Notes under the pieces: generated by a model
What the model saw: only the letters and a program-made list of their open reading frames with translations
The model's database searches: none
What the model was told of the DNA's origin: nothing
Assembly (NCBI RefSeq): GCF_028618555.1
Contig: NZ_JAQITD010000001.1
Location: 62,001-126,000 of the forward strand
Source of the DNA: Bartonella sp. CM31XJBT
Lineage (GTDB): Bacteria > Pseudomonadota > Alphaproteobacteria > Rhizobiales > Rhizobiaceae
Direction of reading: 5' to 3'
DNA length: 64,000 nucleotides
Translations under genes and position numbers: made by a program
In this document: piece after piece, positions 53,146 to 61,489 of the stretch
How the letters are laid out: every line of letters starts with the position of its first letter
Numbering within the stretch: the stretch's first letter is position 1

Positions 53146-54102
53146 CTATGTTAGAGATCGACCAATTTGAAGATATTTTTCCCTTCGCTCTTGTTTAAGA
53201 GCTTCCCCATCTTTTCCAGCCATAGCTTTTAAAGCCTCTGAAATAACATCACCCGTTGCATCAATGGCAATCTCTTTGCCACGATGTGCTCCCCCTAAAG
53301 GTTCCGAAATAATGCCATCAATAATCTTTAAGCGATACAAATCTTGAGCGGTAATACGCATATTCATTGCAGCATCTTTCGCACGAGCTGGATCACGCCA
53401 TAAAATAGAAGCTGCTCCTTCTGGTGAAATAACAGAGTAAATTGCGTGCTCCAACATATAAACTTTATTGGCAGCCGCGATTGCTATCGCCCCTCCAGAA
53501 CCGCCTTCTCCAATAACAACGGAAACTACAGGAACTTTCAAACGCAAAGTTGTAGCTGTTGATTGGGCAATTGCTTCTGCCTGCCCCCGTTCTTCAGCAC
53601 TCACACCAGGATAAGCGCCTGCCGTATCAACAAAAGTGAGAAGTGGCAAACCAAAACGATCAGCCATTTCCATAATACGTACAGCTTTACGATAGCCTTC
53701 TGGACGTGCAGAACCAAAATTATAGCGCAAACGTGTTTGCGTGTCATAACCTTTCTCTTGACCGATATAAGCAACGGCCTCACCTTTAAAGCGTGCAAAC
53801 CCCGCTTGAATAGCCTCATCTTCAGCAAACTTGCGATCTCCGGCCAAAGGCGTAACGTCACTCAATAGGCGTTTAGAATAGTCCATAAAATGGGGACGAT
53901 TAGGATGACGAGCAACTTGCGTTTTTTGCCACGGCGATAATTTTTTATAAATATCGCGCAAGGCTGTTTGGGAACGCGTTTCAAGGCGAGCAATCTCATC
54001 GCTCATATCAAGACTGCCTTTTTCCTGAGAAATTTTTTTTAATTCAAGAATTTTCCCATCAAGATCAGCAACTGGTTTTTCAAAATCAAGATAATTATAC
54101 AT
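53146..54102 (-). CDS. accA: Acetyl-CoA carboxylase carboxyltransferase subunit alpha
   Basis: 318 aa, the normal length. Begins MYNYLDFEKPVADLDGKI. Carries the AccA core (RPHFMDYSKRLLSDVTPLAGDR; GRPEGYRKAVRIMEMADRFGLPLLTFVDTAGAYPG; VIGEGGSGGAIAIAAANKVYMLEHAIYSVISPEGAASILW). Makes malonyl-CoA with AccD and biotinylated AccB. The frame opens at 54126, but the family starts at 54102. Confidence 0.96.
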   Translation of the reverse strand: MYNYLDFEKPVADLDGKILELKKISQEKGSLDMSDEIARLETRSQTALRDIYKKLSPWQKTQVARHPNRPHFMDYSKRLLSDVTPLAGDRKFAEDEAIQAGFARFKGEAVAYIGQEKGYDTQTRLRYNFGSARPEGYRKAVRIMEMADRFGLPLLTFVDTAGAYPGVSAEERGQAEAIAQSTATTLRLKVPVVSVVIGEGGSGGAIAIAAANKVYMLEHAIYSVISPEGAASILWRDPARAKDAAMNMRITAQDLYRLKIIDGIISEPLGGAHRGKEIAIDATGDVISEALKAMAGKDGEALKQERREKYLQIGRSLT

Positions 54103-54180
54103 TTGTGTCAACTCATTCAGTGTCACTTATACACTTATAATTTGCTTTATAAAGTCTTTTTCAAAAACATCACCTTTTCT

Positions 54181-55119
54181 TTAACGAGCCTTTTGCTCAT
54201 CGGCAAGTGGATGATGCTCATTGACTAAACGATAAAGTCCCTCTTCCAACACATGGGTATAAATCTGAGTAGTAGCAATATCAGAGTGACCTAACAAATG
54301 TTGAACGGCACGCAAATCAGCACCATTTTGCAAAAGATGACTAGCAAAAGCATGACGCAACACATGGGGAGAAAAGCTATCACTTTCTATTCCTGCTCTT
54401 CTAGCGAGATTTTTCAACTCCCGCGCAACGACTTGACGAGCAATATATCCTGTCTCGGAATGCGCGGGAAAAAGATAAGAACTCGTAGCACCCTTTCCCT
54501 GATCACGCAAGTTTAACCACTGTGAAAGAACTTGGCATGCTTTTTTTGATAACAGCACCATTCGTTCTTTTTTGCCCTTACCACGAACCAAAACGCTGTA
54601 CTCCTTCCTTCGAACAGACTGAACCGGCAGACTCACCAACTCACTGATGCGTAATCCCGTTGCATACAGCATTTCAATCAATAGCTGAAGACGTAGTGCA
54701 CGGAAATACTCTTTGGACCCATAATCTGCTTGATTGACTTCTAACTGTGCCAAATCAAGCAATTTTATCACTGCATCTTCACTCATGATTTTGGGCAAAG
54801 GACGCCCCTGACGAGGTGCATCAATATCATGAGAGGGATCATCTGCTCTCAACCCTTCAGCATAAAGAAATTGATAAAACTGACGCAAAGTCGATAAACG
54901 GCGCGCTTGCGATGATGCCGCAAAACCAAAAGTATGCATAAGCGACAAAAGGGTAATTAAATCTTCTTTTTGTGCTGAAAAAAGCGAAACAGAGTGTGAA
55001 GACAATTCGTCTTGTGCCCACTGCAAATCATGCTGATAAGCCGCAAGTGTATGAGGTGAAGCCCCTCTCTCCGCGCTCATCATCTCAAGAAAATGATCTA
55101 TCACAGCACCACTTTTCAT
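54181..55119 (-). CDS. xerD: Tyrosine recombinase XerD
   Basis: 312 aa. Resolves chromosome dimers at dif with XerC. N-terminal SAM-like core-binding domain (FLEMMSAERGASPHTLAAYQHDLQ) and catalytic domain with Arg (ATGLRISELVSLP), Lys (RGKGKKER), HVLRHAFASHLLQNGADLRAVQHLLGH and Tyr in IYTHV. Ahead of accA as in other rhizobia; it is a host gene and not tied to the prophage. Confidence 0.93.
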   Translation of the reverse strand: MKSGAVIDHFLEMMSAERGASPHTLAAYQHDLQWAQDELSSHSVSLFSAQKEDLITLLSLMHTFGFAASSQARRLSTLRQFYQFLYAEGLRADDPSHDIDAPRQGRPLPKIMSEDAVIKLLDLAQLEVNQADYGSKEYFRALRLQLLIEMLYATGLRISELVSLPVQSVRRKEYSVLVRGKGKKERMVLLSKKACQVLSQWLNLRDQGKGATSSYLFPAHSETGYIARQVVARELKNLARRAGIESDSFSPHVLRHAFASHLLQNGADLRAVQHLLGHSDIATTQIYTHVLEEGLYRLVNEHHPLADEQKAR

Positions 55120-55120
55120 T

Positions 55121-55282
55121 TCATTGATTCACTTCCGTAGAAAGATTCCATGAATCCAAGGGAACATCAATGTACATATCCACAGTTACTGGTTCAACCC
55201 AAACCACAAGAGCACCCATTATAATGAAAAAAACAGAAAACAAAATGAAAAGAATCATCAAAAATCTAGTCAATGTTGGCAT
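55121..55282 (-). CDS. Small membrane protein
   Basis: 53 aa, one long transmembrane segment (FLMILFILFSVFFIIMGALVVWV) followed by a short periplasmic tail (EPVTVDMYIDVPLDSWNLSTEVNQ). It stops 1 bp before the xerD ATG region, so it may be the first gene of that unit. Small proteins of this layout occur between aroK and xerD in related genomes. Weak ribosome site; the longer frame to 55411 overlaps aroK and is unlikely. Confidence 0.55.
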   Translation of the reverse strand: MPTLTRFLMILFILFSVFFIIMGALVVWVEPVTVDMYIDVPLDSWNLSTEVNQ

Positions 55283-55355
55283 AAGACAATAACCTACCCA
55301 AAAATATTCTATCTCGTATAATGCCTCACAAAGATTAACAGGAATTGACTTTAAG

Positions 55356-56012
55356 ATGGATAAATGCCGAAATAAAGTTATGAAAAGCAATCGACCAAAA
55401 CGAATCCCCATAACACAAATAAAGAATCAGCTCTTATCGTCCCTTGATAAAAGAGCACTTGTCCTTGTTGGCCTTATGGGGGCAGGCAAATCAGTGATCG
55501 GAAAACGCGTCGCCACCATGCTTCGTTTACCCTTTTATGATTCTGACCAAGAAATTGAAAAAGCTGCACAAATGACAATCACGGAACTCTTTGAAATTTA
55601 TGGTGAATCCGAATTTCGTGCTCTTGAACAGCGTGTTATTCTAAACCTCATGAAAAAAAGTCCCCTTATTTTAGCAACAGGTGGTGGTGCCTACATAAAT
55701 GAAAATATCCGAAAAGCCATTCACAAAAATGGTATATCTATATGGCTAAAAGTCGATCTTGATATCCTCATGCAACGTGTCTCAAAGCACCCGACACGTC
55801 CCCTGCTTAAAACAGCCAATCCTAAAGAAACCATGCAAAAACTCATGGAACAGCGTTATCCTATCTATGAAAAGGCAAACTTAACAATTAACAGTCATAA
55901 AGAAAGCCGTCATACCGTAGCACAAAATGTTATACGATCCGTACAGCACTACCTATACACAGAAATTAACAATAGGGATAACCAGCATGCAAACCAAAAC
56001 CGTCACTGTTAA
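55356..56012 (+). CDS. aroK: Shikimate kinase
   Basis: 218 aa; starts at 55356 or 55380 ([12 protein letters not shown]). P-loop [15 protein letters not shown], shikimate-binding [26 protein letters not shown] and the lid RPLLK. Fifth step of aromatic amino-acid synthesis. Overlaps aroB by 26 bp, the usual aroKB operon; divergent from the xerD unit. Confidence 0.94.
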   Translation: MDKCRNKVMKSNRPKRIPITQIKNQLLSSLDKRALVLVGLMGAGKSVIGKRVATMLRLPFYDSDQEIEKAAQMTITELFEIYGESEFRALEQRVILNLMKKSPLILATGGGAYINENIRKAIHKNGISIWLKVDLDILMQRVSKHPTRPLLKTANPKETMQKLMEQRYPIYEKANLTINSHKESRHTVAQNVIRSVQHYLYTEINNRDNQHANQNRHC

Positions 56013-57120
56013 ACTGGACAAACACTGTTACGATATCATCATTGGTCCGGGTCTGATTACACAAGCTGCTTCACAGATTAAACATGCTCTTAACAAAAAA
56101 GATCCTTATCCAACGCGCTTTGCACTTGTTACAGATACAAATGTTGCTTCCCTTCATTTGGAGATATTGCAAGCAGAATTAACAAAAAATAAAATTCATA
56201 CTGTCCCTATTATTGTAGAAGCGGGAGAACAATCAAAATCATTTTCAACCCTGCAAGTTGTCATCGATCAAATTCTTGCTGCGCGTTTAGAAAGAGGCGA
56301 CTGTGTTATTGCTTTTGGCGGTGGTGTCATTGGCGATCTAGCAGGATTTGCGGCAAGTATAATCCGCCGTGGTATGAACTTCATTCAAATGCCCACAACG
56401 CTTCTTGCACAAATTGATTCCTCTGTTGGTGGAAAAACGGGCATCAACAGCCGATATGGCAAAAATCTTATTGGTGCTTTTTTTCAACCGCAATGCGTTA
56501 TTGCTGACACCTGTGTTCTTGATACCCTATCACTGCGTGAATTTCGTGCTGGTTACGCGGAAATGGTCAAATATGGACTCATTAACCAGCCTGATTTTTT
56601 TGAATGGCTTGAAAAAAATGGACAAGAAGTCTTTTCTAATGGCCCTATGCGAACAGAAGCCATTGTCCGCTCATGCCAATTTAAAGCTGCCATTGTAGCA
56701 CGTGACGAACACGAAACAGGAGAGCGCGCACTCTTAAATCTCGGCCATACATTTGGACACATGCTTGAAACAGCAACCGCTTATGACTCAAAGCGTTTAA
56801 TTCACGGTGAAGCTGTAGCAATTGGAATGATTCTAGCGCATCAATTTTCTGCTCAATTAAATTTAATAAGCCCCACGCTTACACAACGCGTTGAAGCACA
56901 CCTTAAAGCAATAGGATTACCTACACAATTAAAGGATATCCCAGGGTGTCTACCAGATGCTGAAACTTTAATGACTCTCATTGCCCAAGATAAAAAAGTT
57001 TTACAAAATAATTTGACCTTCATCTTAACGCGCGGACTTGGCCAATCATTTATTGCAAAAAATGTTTCACCAGATGCAGTTTTATCCTTTTTGGAACAAA
57101 AATTAACAGAAATTCGTTAA
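55987..57120 (+). CDS. aroB: 3-dehydroquinate synthase
   Basis: 377 aa from ATG 55987 (AGGGA upstream); the frame extends to 55927 inside aroK. NAD-binding [20 protein letters not shown], the [19 protein letters not shown] motif, metal ligands in [16 protein letters not shown] and HGEAVAIGM. Second step of the shikimate pathway. Confidence 0.95.
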   Translation: MQTKTVTVKLDKHCYDIIIGPGLITQAASQIKHALNKKDPYPTRFALVTDTNVASLHLEILQAELTKNKIHTVPIIVEAGEQSKSFSTLQVVIDQILAARLERGDCVIAFGGGVIGDLAGFAASIIRRGMNFIQMPTTLLAQIDSSVGGKTGINSRYGKNLIGAFFQPQCVIADTCVLDTLSLREFRAGYAEMVKYGLINQPDFFEWLEKNGQEVFSNGPMRTEAIVRSCQFKAAIVARDEHETGERALLNLGHTFGHMLETATAYDSKRLIHGEAVAIGMILAHQFSAQLNLISPTLTQRVEAHLKAIGLPTQLKDIPGCLPDAETLMTLIAQDKKVLQNNLTFILTRGLGQSFIAKNVSPDAVLSFLEQKLTEIR

Positions 57121-57179
57121 TTCATATTGAATATAATTGATTCGTTTTTATACTTCTATTAAAGATTAAATATGATGAT

Positions 57180-57482
57180 GTCTGCGTAGCTCAGTAGGAT
57201 AGAGCACAGGATTCCTAAAGAAATTGGGCACTTTGAGGAGAAATCCTCAAAGTGAATCTGCTCAAATTCGGGGAAAGCTTCATGGGCGACTATATGCCAA
57301 TCCCGAGCCAAGTCTCTCTTCAAATGAGAGAAAGGTGTAGAGACTGAACGGGCAGCACCTAAAGAGCAAAAGCTTCAAGGTGAAGAGACAGTCCAGACCA
57401 CAAACAGCCGATAAGGCTGGCGGTGAAAATCGAAGTGGTATGAATCCTGGGGTCGCAGGTTCGAATCCTGCCGTAGACACCA
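57180..57482 (+). tRNA. tRNA-Arg (CCU) split by a group I intron
   Basis: Exon 1 is 57180-57216, exon 2 is 57443-57482. Joined, they give a normal 77-nt tRNA: acceptor GTCTGCG/CGTAGAC, D-arm AGCTCAGTAGGATAGAGC, anticodon arm CAGGATTCCTAATCCTG with CCT, T-arm GCAGGTTCGAATCCTGC, CCA encoded. The intron sits right after the anticodon. Confidence 0.93.
57217..57442 (+). ncRNA. Group I self-splicing intron
   Basis: 226 nt, no protein frame of note. Conserved core elements in order: P (AAATTCGGGGAAAGC), Q (CAATCCCGAGCCAAG), R (GTAGAGACTGAACGG) and S (AAGAGACAGTCC). The 5' site follows U of the CCU anticodon and the last intron base is G, as group I splicing requires. A homologous intron in the same tRNA is known from Agrobacterium. 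Confidence 0.92.
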
Positions 57483-57536
57483 TCGTATCAGTCAAATTAT
57501 TCTTTGTGCACAATATTAGGAATATAGGGAAGCATC

Positions 57537-57932
57537 ATGAAAAAAACTTTGCACATTTTAGGATTTTTCACCGCTTTAAGTTTATCACTCTTCAGCTCAA
57601 ACAATAGCTTAGCTGGTTCTTTAATCATTGAAGTACCAGACAATCCAGAGCCCAAAACAGAGATCATTACCTATCAGTGTGATACTGAAACAGGTAAAGA
57701 GCGCGTTGAGGCAGTCTATCTTAATGCTGATAATATTTCGTTGGTTGATTTCAAATGGAACGGTGATCGTGTCATTGCTGCTAATGTCATCGCTGCGACA
57801 GGAGCAAAATTTGCAGGAGCTCAGTATATCTGGTGGGAGAAGAACAAAGAAGTCACGCTTTATGACCTTGCTCAGGATCCAGAAGAAAAAAAACCTATCC
57901 TCTGTAAAGATGAGTCAACATTATTATTTTAA
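57537..57932 (+). CDS. MliC-like secreted protein 1
   Basis: 131 aa. Signal peptide (ILGFFTALSLSLFSSNNSLA), then an MliC/PliC-type C-type lysozyme inhibitor pattern: TYQCDTETGKERVEAVYLNAD, ISLVDFKWNGDRVIAANVIAATGAKFAGAQYIWWEKNKEV. Two Cys could form the disulphide of the family. Such proteins protect peptidoglycan from host lysozyme. Followed 17 bp later by a paralogue. Confidence 0.75.
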   Translation: MKKTLHILGFFTALSLSLFSSNNSLAGSLIIEVPDNPEPKTEIITYQCDTETGKERVEAVYLNADNISLVDFKWNGDRVIAANVIAATGAKFAGAQYIWWEKNKEVTLYDLAQDPEEKKPILCKDESTLLF

Positions 57933-57949
57933 ATAACACGGGAAATATT

Positions 57950-58342
57950 ATGAAAAAAATTTCTTTTACTAAACAATTTTTCATTACTTTAAGTGTGTTC
58001 CTCCTCGGTTCAATTAATGCATTAGCAAGTTCTTTAGTCATTAAAGTACCAGATGATCCAGAACCAACAACAGAGACCGTCTCCTATCAATGCGATATGG
58101 GAACAAGCAAAGAGCATGTTGAAGCAACTTATCATAATGCTGGCAATATTGCGCTTGTTGATTTAAAATGGAACGGTAAGCGCATCGTTGGTTCTAATGT
58201 AATTGCCGCTTCTGGAGGAAAATATGTGGGTGGTCAATACATTTGGTGGATAACTAAAAATGAAGCCATATTTTACGATCTTATTAATGATCCAAAAGAA
58301 GAAAAGCCCATCCACTGTGTAGAAGAAAAAAGCACAGAATAA
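57950..58342 (+). CDS. MliC-like secreted protein 2 (paralogue)
   Basis: 130 aa, about half identical to the upstream gene along its full length, with the same layout: signal (FFITLSVFLLGSINALA), SYQCDMGTSKEHVEATYHNAG, VIAASGGKYVGGQYIWW, and paired Cys. The tandem pair arose by local duplication and has diverged. Confidence 0.75.
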   Translation: MKKISFTKQFFITLSVFLLGSINALASSLVIKVPDDPEPTTETVSYQCDMGTSKEHVEATYHNAGNIALVDLKWNGKRIVGSNVIAASGGKYVGGQYIWWITKNEAIFYDLINDPKEEKPIHCVEEKSTE

Positions 58343-58346
58343 GGAA

Positions 58347-58367
58347 GGTTCTTACATTTCAAGAACC
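58347..58367. terminator. Hairpin between convergent genes
   Basis: GGTTCTT / AAGAACC with a 7-nt loop lies between the second MliC-like gene and phaG and includes the phaG stop. No long T-run follows on either strand, so terminator activity is uncertain. Confidence 0.4.
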
Positions 58368-58769
58368 GCGCTGGCTCTCATCTCTTGATGTTCCTTCTGA
58401 TGTGGGTAACTTTTCCTCCGTCTGGTGTAATAAAAGAGCCAGCGGTTTTTCTGACTGTTCTTCTGAATGATGTCGATAAGCTGCTGTATGTGAAAGCAAC
58501 ATAGAAGCTATCGGCGCTGTTAAAAACAAAAAAAACATCAGCAACGCTTCATGAAAAACAAAATAATGGTCCACAAATATTGAATAAAGAAATGAAGAAA
58601 TAAGAATACTACCAACGCCCCAACTCGTACATACTGAAAGCATATGCAAACGCTTATAAAAATTGGAAAAACGCACCAAACCTATTGTTGCGATCAATGT
58701 CAGTCCCGACCCTAATATTAAGAAAATCGTGATAGCAATAGCAACCACAAGCGATACATCATCTTTCAT
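58359..58769 (-). CDS. phaG: Monovalent cation/proton antiporter subunit G
   Basis: 136 aa with three membrane segments; PhaG/MrpG family (GLTLIATIGLVRFSNFYKRLHMLSVCTSWGVGSILI). Last gene of the pha operon. Its C-terminal tail is hydrophilic and lies in a hairpin shared with the convergent gene. Confidence 0.87.
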   Translation of the reverse strand: MKDDVSLVVAIAITIFLILGSGLTLIATIGLVRFSNFYKRLHMLSVCTSWGVGSILISSFLYSIFVDHYFVFHEALLMFFLFLTAPIASMLLSHTAAYRHHSEEQSEKPLALLLHQTEEKLPTSEGTSRDESQRGS

Positions 58770-59047
58770 TCAATAATCTCCCCTCGCATGAGAAATTTCG
58801 CCAAAGCAATACTCGAGACTGGACCCAACAACCCAATAATGAGAGCTGCGACAAAATAAATGGTTGTTCCAGAACGAATATCGAATGTAAGAAACAAAAG
58901 AATAGTGGTTATATAAAGGGCATCCAAACCAACAATTCTATCCTGTGCCCGTGGACCACGAATCAACCGAAACAGCGCGAAAATCACCGCTAAACTTAAA
59001 AAAAACTGTGAAAAGAAAAGCCCCCAATAAAGAATCACCATACTCAT
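58766..59047 (-). CDS. phaF: Monovalent cation/proton antiporter subunit F
   Basis: 93 aa, three membrane segments; MrpF family core RLIRGPRAQDRIVGLDALY. Overlaps its neighbours by 4 bp each. Confidence 0.9.
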   Translation of the reverse strand: MSMVILYWGLFFSQFFLSLAVIFALFRLIRGPRAQDRIVGLDALYITTILLFLTFDIRSGTTIYFVAALIIGLLGPVSSIALAKFLMRGEIIE

Positions 59048-59529
59048 AAAAAAATCTCCAAAAGCAATTGCTCATACCGTTGTTTGATCAACTGTTTGTA
59101 ATCATATCCATTTTTTAAATTTAAGACATGAAGCAAAAGTTCACCCTTTTTACTATTATAGGCAACCCAAGCAGTTCCAGGGGTTGCCGAAAGGATGCAC
59201 GCTAAAATAGCCAAAGCAGTGCGATTATGAAGCAGAAGAGGTACTACAATAAAACCAGATTTCTGCTCTCGAGACCTTTTTGTTAAAACAAACCAAGCCA
59301 CCGAAACATTTGAGAATATAGAATCTATAAATACTCGAAAAACGAGACGAAAAACCGCACTCCAGCTTTTAATAACAGCCTTCTCTGGCTCCAGAAGCCG
59401 TATCATCCAACCACAAAACAAAGCGGTTAAAATCCCTAAAAGCAATTGCCCTAAACTAAAACCATTTAAAATAAGCCACATAAGGACAATGCCACCACTG
59501 AAAAAAGGGGAAGTATAAAAACGATTCAT
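59044..59529 (-). CDS. phaE: Monovalent cation/proton antiporter subunit E
   Basis: 161 aa; MrpE family with an N-terminal membrane pair and the SATPGTAWVAYNSKKGELLLHVL motif. Overlaps phaD and phaF by 4 bp. Confidence 0.9.
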   Translation of the reverse strand: MNRFYTSPFFSGGIVLMWLILNGFSLGQLLLGILTALFCGWMIRLLEPEKAVIKSWSAVFRLVFRVFIDSIFSNVSVAWFVLTKRSREQKSGFIVVPLLLHNRTALAILACILSATPGTAWVAYNSKKGELLLHVLNLKNGYDYKQLIKQRYEQLLLEIFL

Positions 59530-61148
59530 TTACTCATCTCCCTATTTTCGAGAGAAAAATCCGTTAAAACGCTCCCAATATAGTTTTGAGGTTCATACAA
59601 AGTCTTAGCGGTTTCAGACATATAATGACTAACAGGACTGGCTACAATTGTTATAAGAAAACACAAGGCAAGAAGAACGGCAATAGGTGCAAATTCTATC
59701 ACCTGCACACGGGGAACGCGACCTTCAAGAGAAATCCAAAAAGTTCGGATACCCGTTCGTGTCAGTGCAATCAAAGCTGCAAATCCAGAGAGGGTGACAA
59801 AAACTACAAAAAGCCAATCTTGGTAAACCGGAAGAGAGGCAAAAAAATCCTCTCTACTATGGTTTAAAATTGCCATGAACATCATAAGTTTAGCAACAAA
59901 ACCAGAAAAAGGTGGCAATCCAATAATCAAAATGGCACAGATACCAAAACAAGCCCCAAGAATTGCCAAGGTTACAGGGAAATATGTGCCAACTTCATCT
60001 TCTTCCTCCTCTTCATCGTCGCCATAAACCTCCATTGTGACAGCAAGAACATTAGCAGCCACATCTTGACAGCGCTCAACCAACTCTACCAAAAGAAAAA
60101 AAGCTCCCAGTGCTAAAGTTGAAGAAACAATATAAAAAAGTGCACCTGCTGTCAGTGCTGCATTGCCGATGCCGATCGCGGCCAACAATGTACCAGAAGA
60201 GACAAGGACACTATAAGCTGCCAAACGCACCAAAACTTGACTCGCCAATACCCCAATAAAACCAACAATCATAGTGGCAAGCCCACCATAAAACAAAACC
60301 GTATGACCAAAATGGTTAAAATATTCACTTTCAGGACTAAACCATAGCAACGTTAAACGTAAAATAATATAAATACCCACCTTGCTCAAAAGTGCAAAAG
60401 AAGCTCCAACGGGTGCTGCTACTGCACTGTAAGTTGGCACCAACCAAAAATTAAGCGGCCACATACCCGCTTTAAGCAAAAAAGCAATACCTAAAAGTGC
60501 AACACCTATTTCGAACAAAACAATATCTGTAGAAGATATATATTTTATTTTAACAGCCAAATCGGCCATATTAAGAGTACCAACGACTCCATAAATGAGC
60601 GCTATACCCACTAAAAAAAATAATGAAGCAACAAGATTAACCACGACATAATGCAACCCTGCGCGCACGCGTGTCTGACCAGAACCATGCAAAGCAAGCC
60701 CATAGGAAGCCGTTAACATAACTTCAAAAAACACAAATAAATTAAATAAATCGCCGGTCAAAAAAGCACCATTTATTCCCACCATAAAAAATTGCATTAG
60801 TGACTGAAAATGAGAACCAGCTTTGTACCAATGAGCCCGCGCAAAAACCAACACGCTAGTCACCAACAAGCTGGAAAGTAAAAGCATCATAGCGCTTAAG
60901 CGATCAAGGACTAAAACAATTCCAAAAGAAGACGGCCAATTACCAAGTCGATAAACATCACAAGCCGGTGCTATTTCAAGAGTACGTATAATCAATAAAA
61001 TGGCAGTAACGACCAACAGTCCCGCAGAAGAAAGACTGATGAATGATTTAAGTTTTGCACGACGTTCATCATAAAAAAGAAGAAGTGCTCCAGTGATTAA
61101 CGGCAAAAGAATAGGCAAAATAAGGAGATGATGCACCCCTACTTCCAT
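59526..61148 (-). CDS. phaD: Monovalent cation/proton antiporter subunit D
   Basis: 540 aa, about 14 membrane segments; NuoN/MrpD-like proton-channel subunit. Typical: ITGALLLFYDERRAKL, FFVFFEVML-type helix (LFNLFVFFEVMLTASYGLALHG) with the key Glu, FLLKAGMWPLNFWLVPTYSAVAAPVGASFALLSKVGIY. An acidic insert DDEEEEEDE lies in a loop near residue 380. Confidence 0.93.
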   Translation of the reverse strand: MEVGVHHLLILPILLPLITGALLLFYDERRAKLKSFISLSSAGLLVVTAILLIIRTLEIAPACDVYRLGNWPSSFGIVLVLDRLSAMMLLLSSLLVTSVLVFARAHWYKAGSHFQSLMQFFMVGINGAFLTGDLFNLFVFFEVMLTASYGLALHGSGQTRVRAGLHYVVVNLVASLFFLVGIALIYGVVGTLNMADLAVKIKYISSTDIVLFEIGVALLGIAFLLKAGMWPLNFWLVPTYSAVAAPVGASFALLSKVGIYIILRLTLLWFSPESEYFNHFGHTVLFYGGLATMIVGFIGVLASQVLVRLAAYSVLVSSGTLLAAIGIGNAALTAGALFYIVSSTLALGAFFLLVELVERCQDVAANVLAVTMEVYGDDEEEEEDEVGTYFPVTLAILGACFGICAILIIGLPPFSGFVAKLMMFMAILNHSREDFFASLPVYQDWLFVVFVTLSGFAALIALTRTGIRTFWISLEGRVPRVQVIEFAPIAVLLALCFLITIVASPVSHYMSETAKTLYEPQNYIGSVLTDFSLENREMSK

Positions 61149-61489
61149 TATTGCACCTCACGTCCATCAACGTGATCAGAACCCGTTAAACCACGTGAAA
61201 CCAACAAGATAACTAAAAATAAAGCTGTTGTTGCAAAACCAATCACAATCGCAGTTAACACCAAGGCTTGTGGGAGAGGATCGACATAATTAGCTGGATT
61301 AATAACAGTGGTAGGATCAACAATTGGAGCAGCATTACTACGCGGTCTACTCATTGAAAATATAAAAAGATTAACACCATAGGAGATCAAGGACAAACCA
61401 AGAATGACTTGAAAAGTACGTGGACGCAAAACAAGCCAAATACCTGATCCGACAAAAACACCAATACCCAAAGAAAGAACAATTTCCAT
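61148..61489 (-). CDS. phaC: Monovalent cation/proton antiporter subunit C
   Basis: 113 aa, three membrane segments; NuoK/MrpC-like (VILGLSLISYGVNLFIFSMSR; PLPQALVLTAIVIGFATTALFLVILL). Shares one base with phaD and phaA. Confidence 0.92.
   Translation of the reverse strand: MEIVLSLGIGVFVGSGIWLVLRPRTFQVILGLSLISYGVNLFIFSMSRPRSNAAPIVDPTTVINPANYVDPLPQALVLTAIVIGFATTALFLVILLVSRGLTGSDHVDGREVQ

Noticed and set aside
54181-55119. XerD as a phage integrase
   Set aside because: Motifs and the accA neighbour identify it as host XerD, far outside the prophage.
57280-57513. A 77-codon - strand frame reading ...FEPATPGFIP...
   Set aside because: It lies antisense to the tRNA-Arg exon 2 and intron; this peptide is a well-known false ORF made by tRNA genes.
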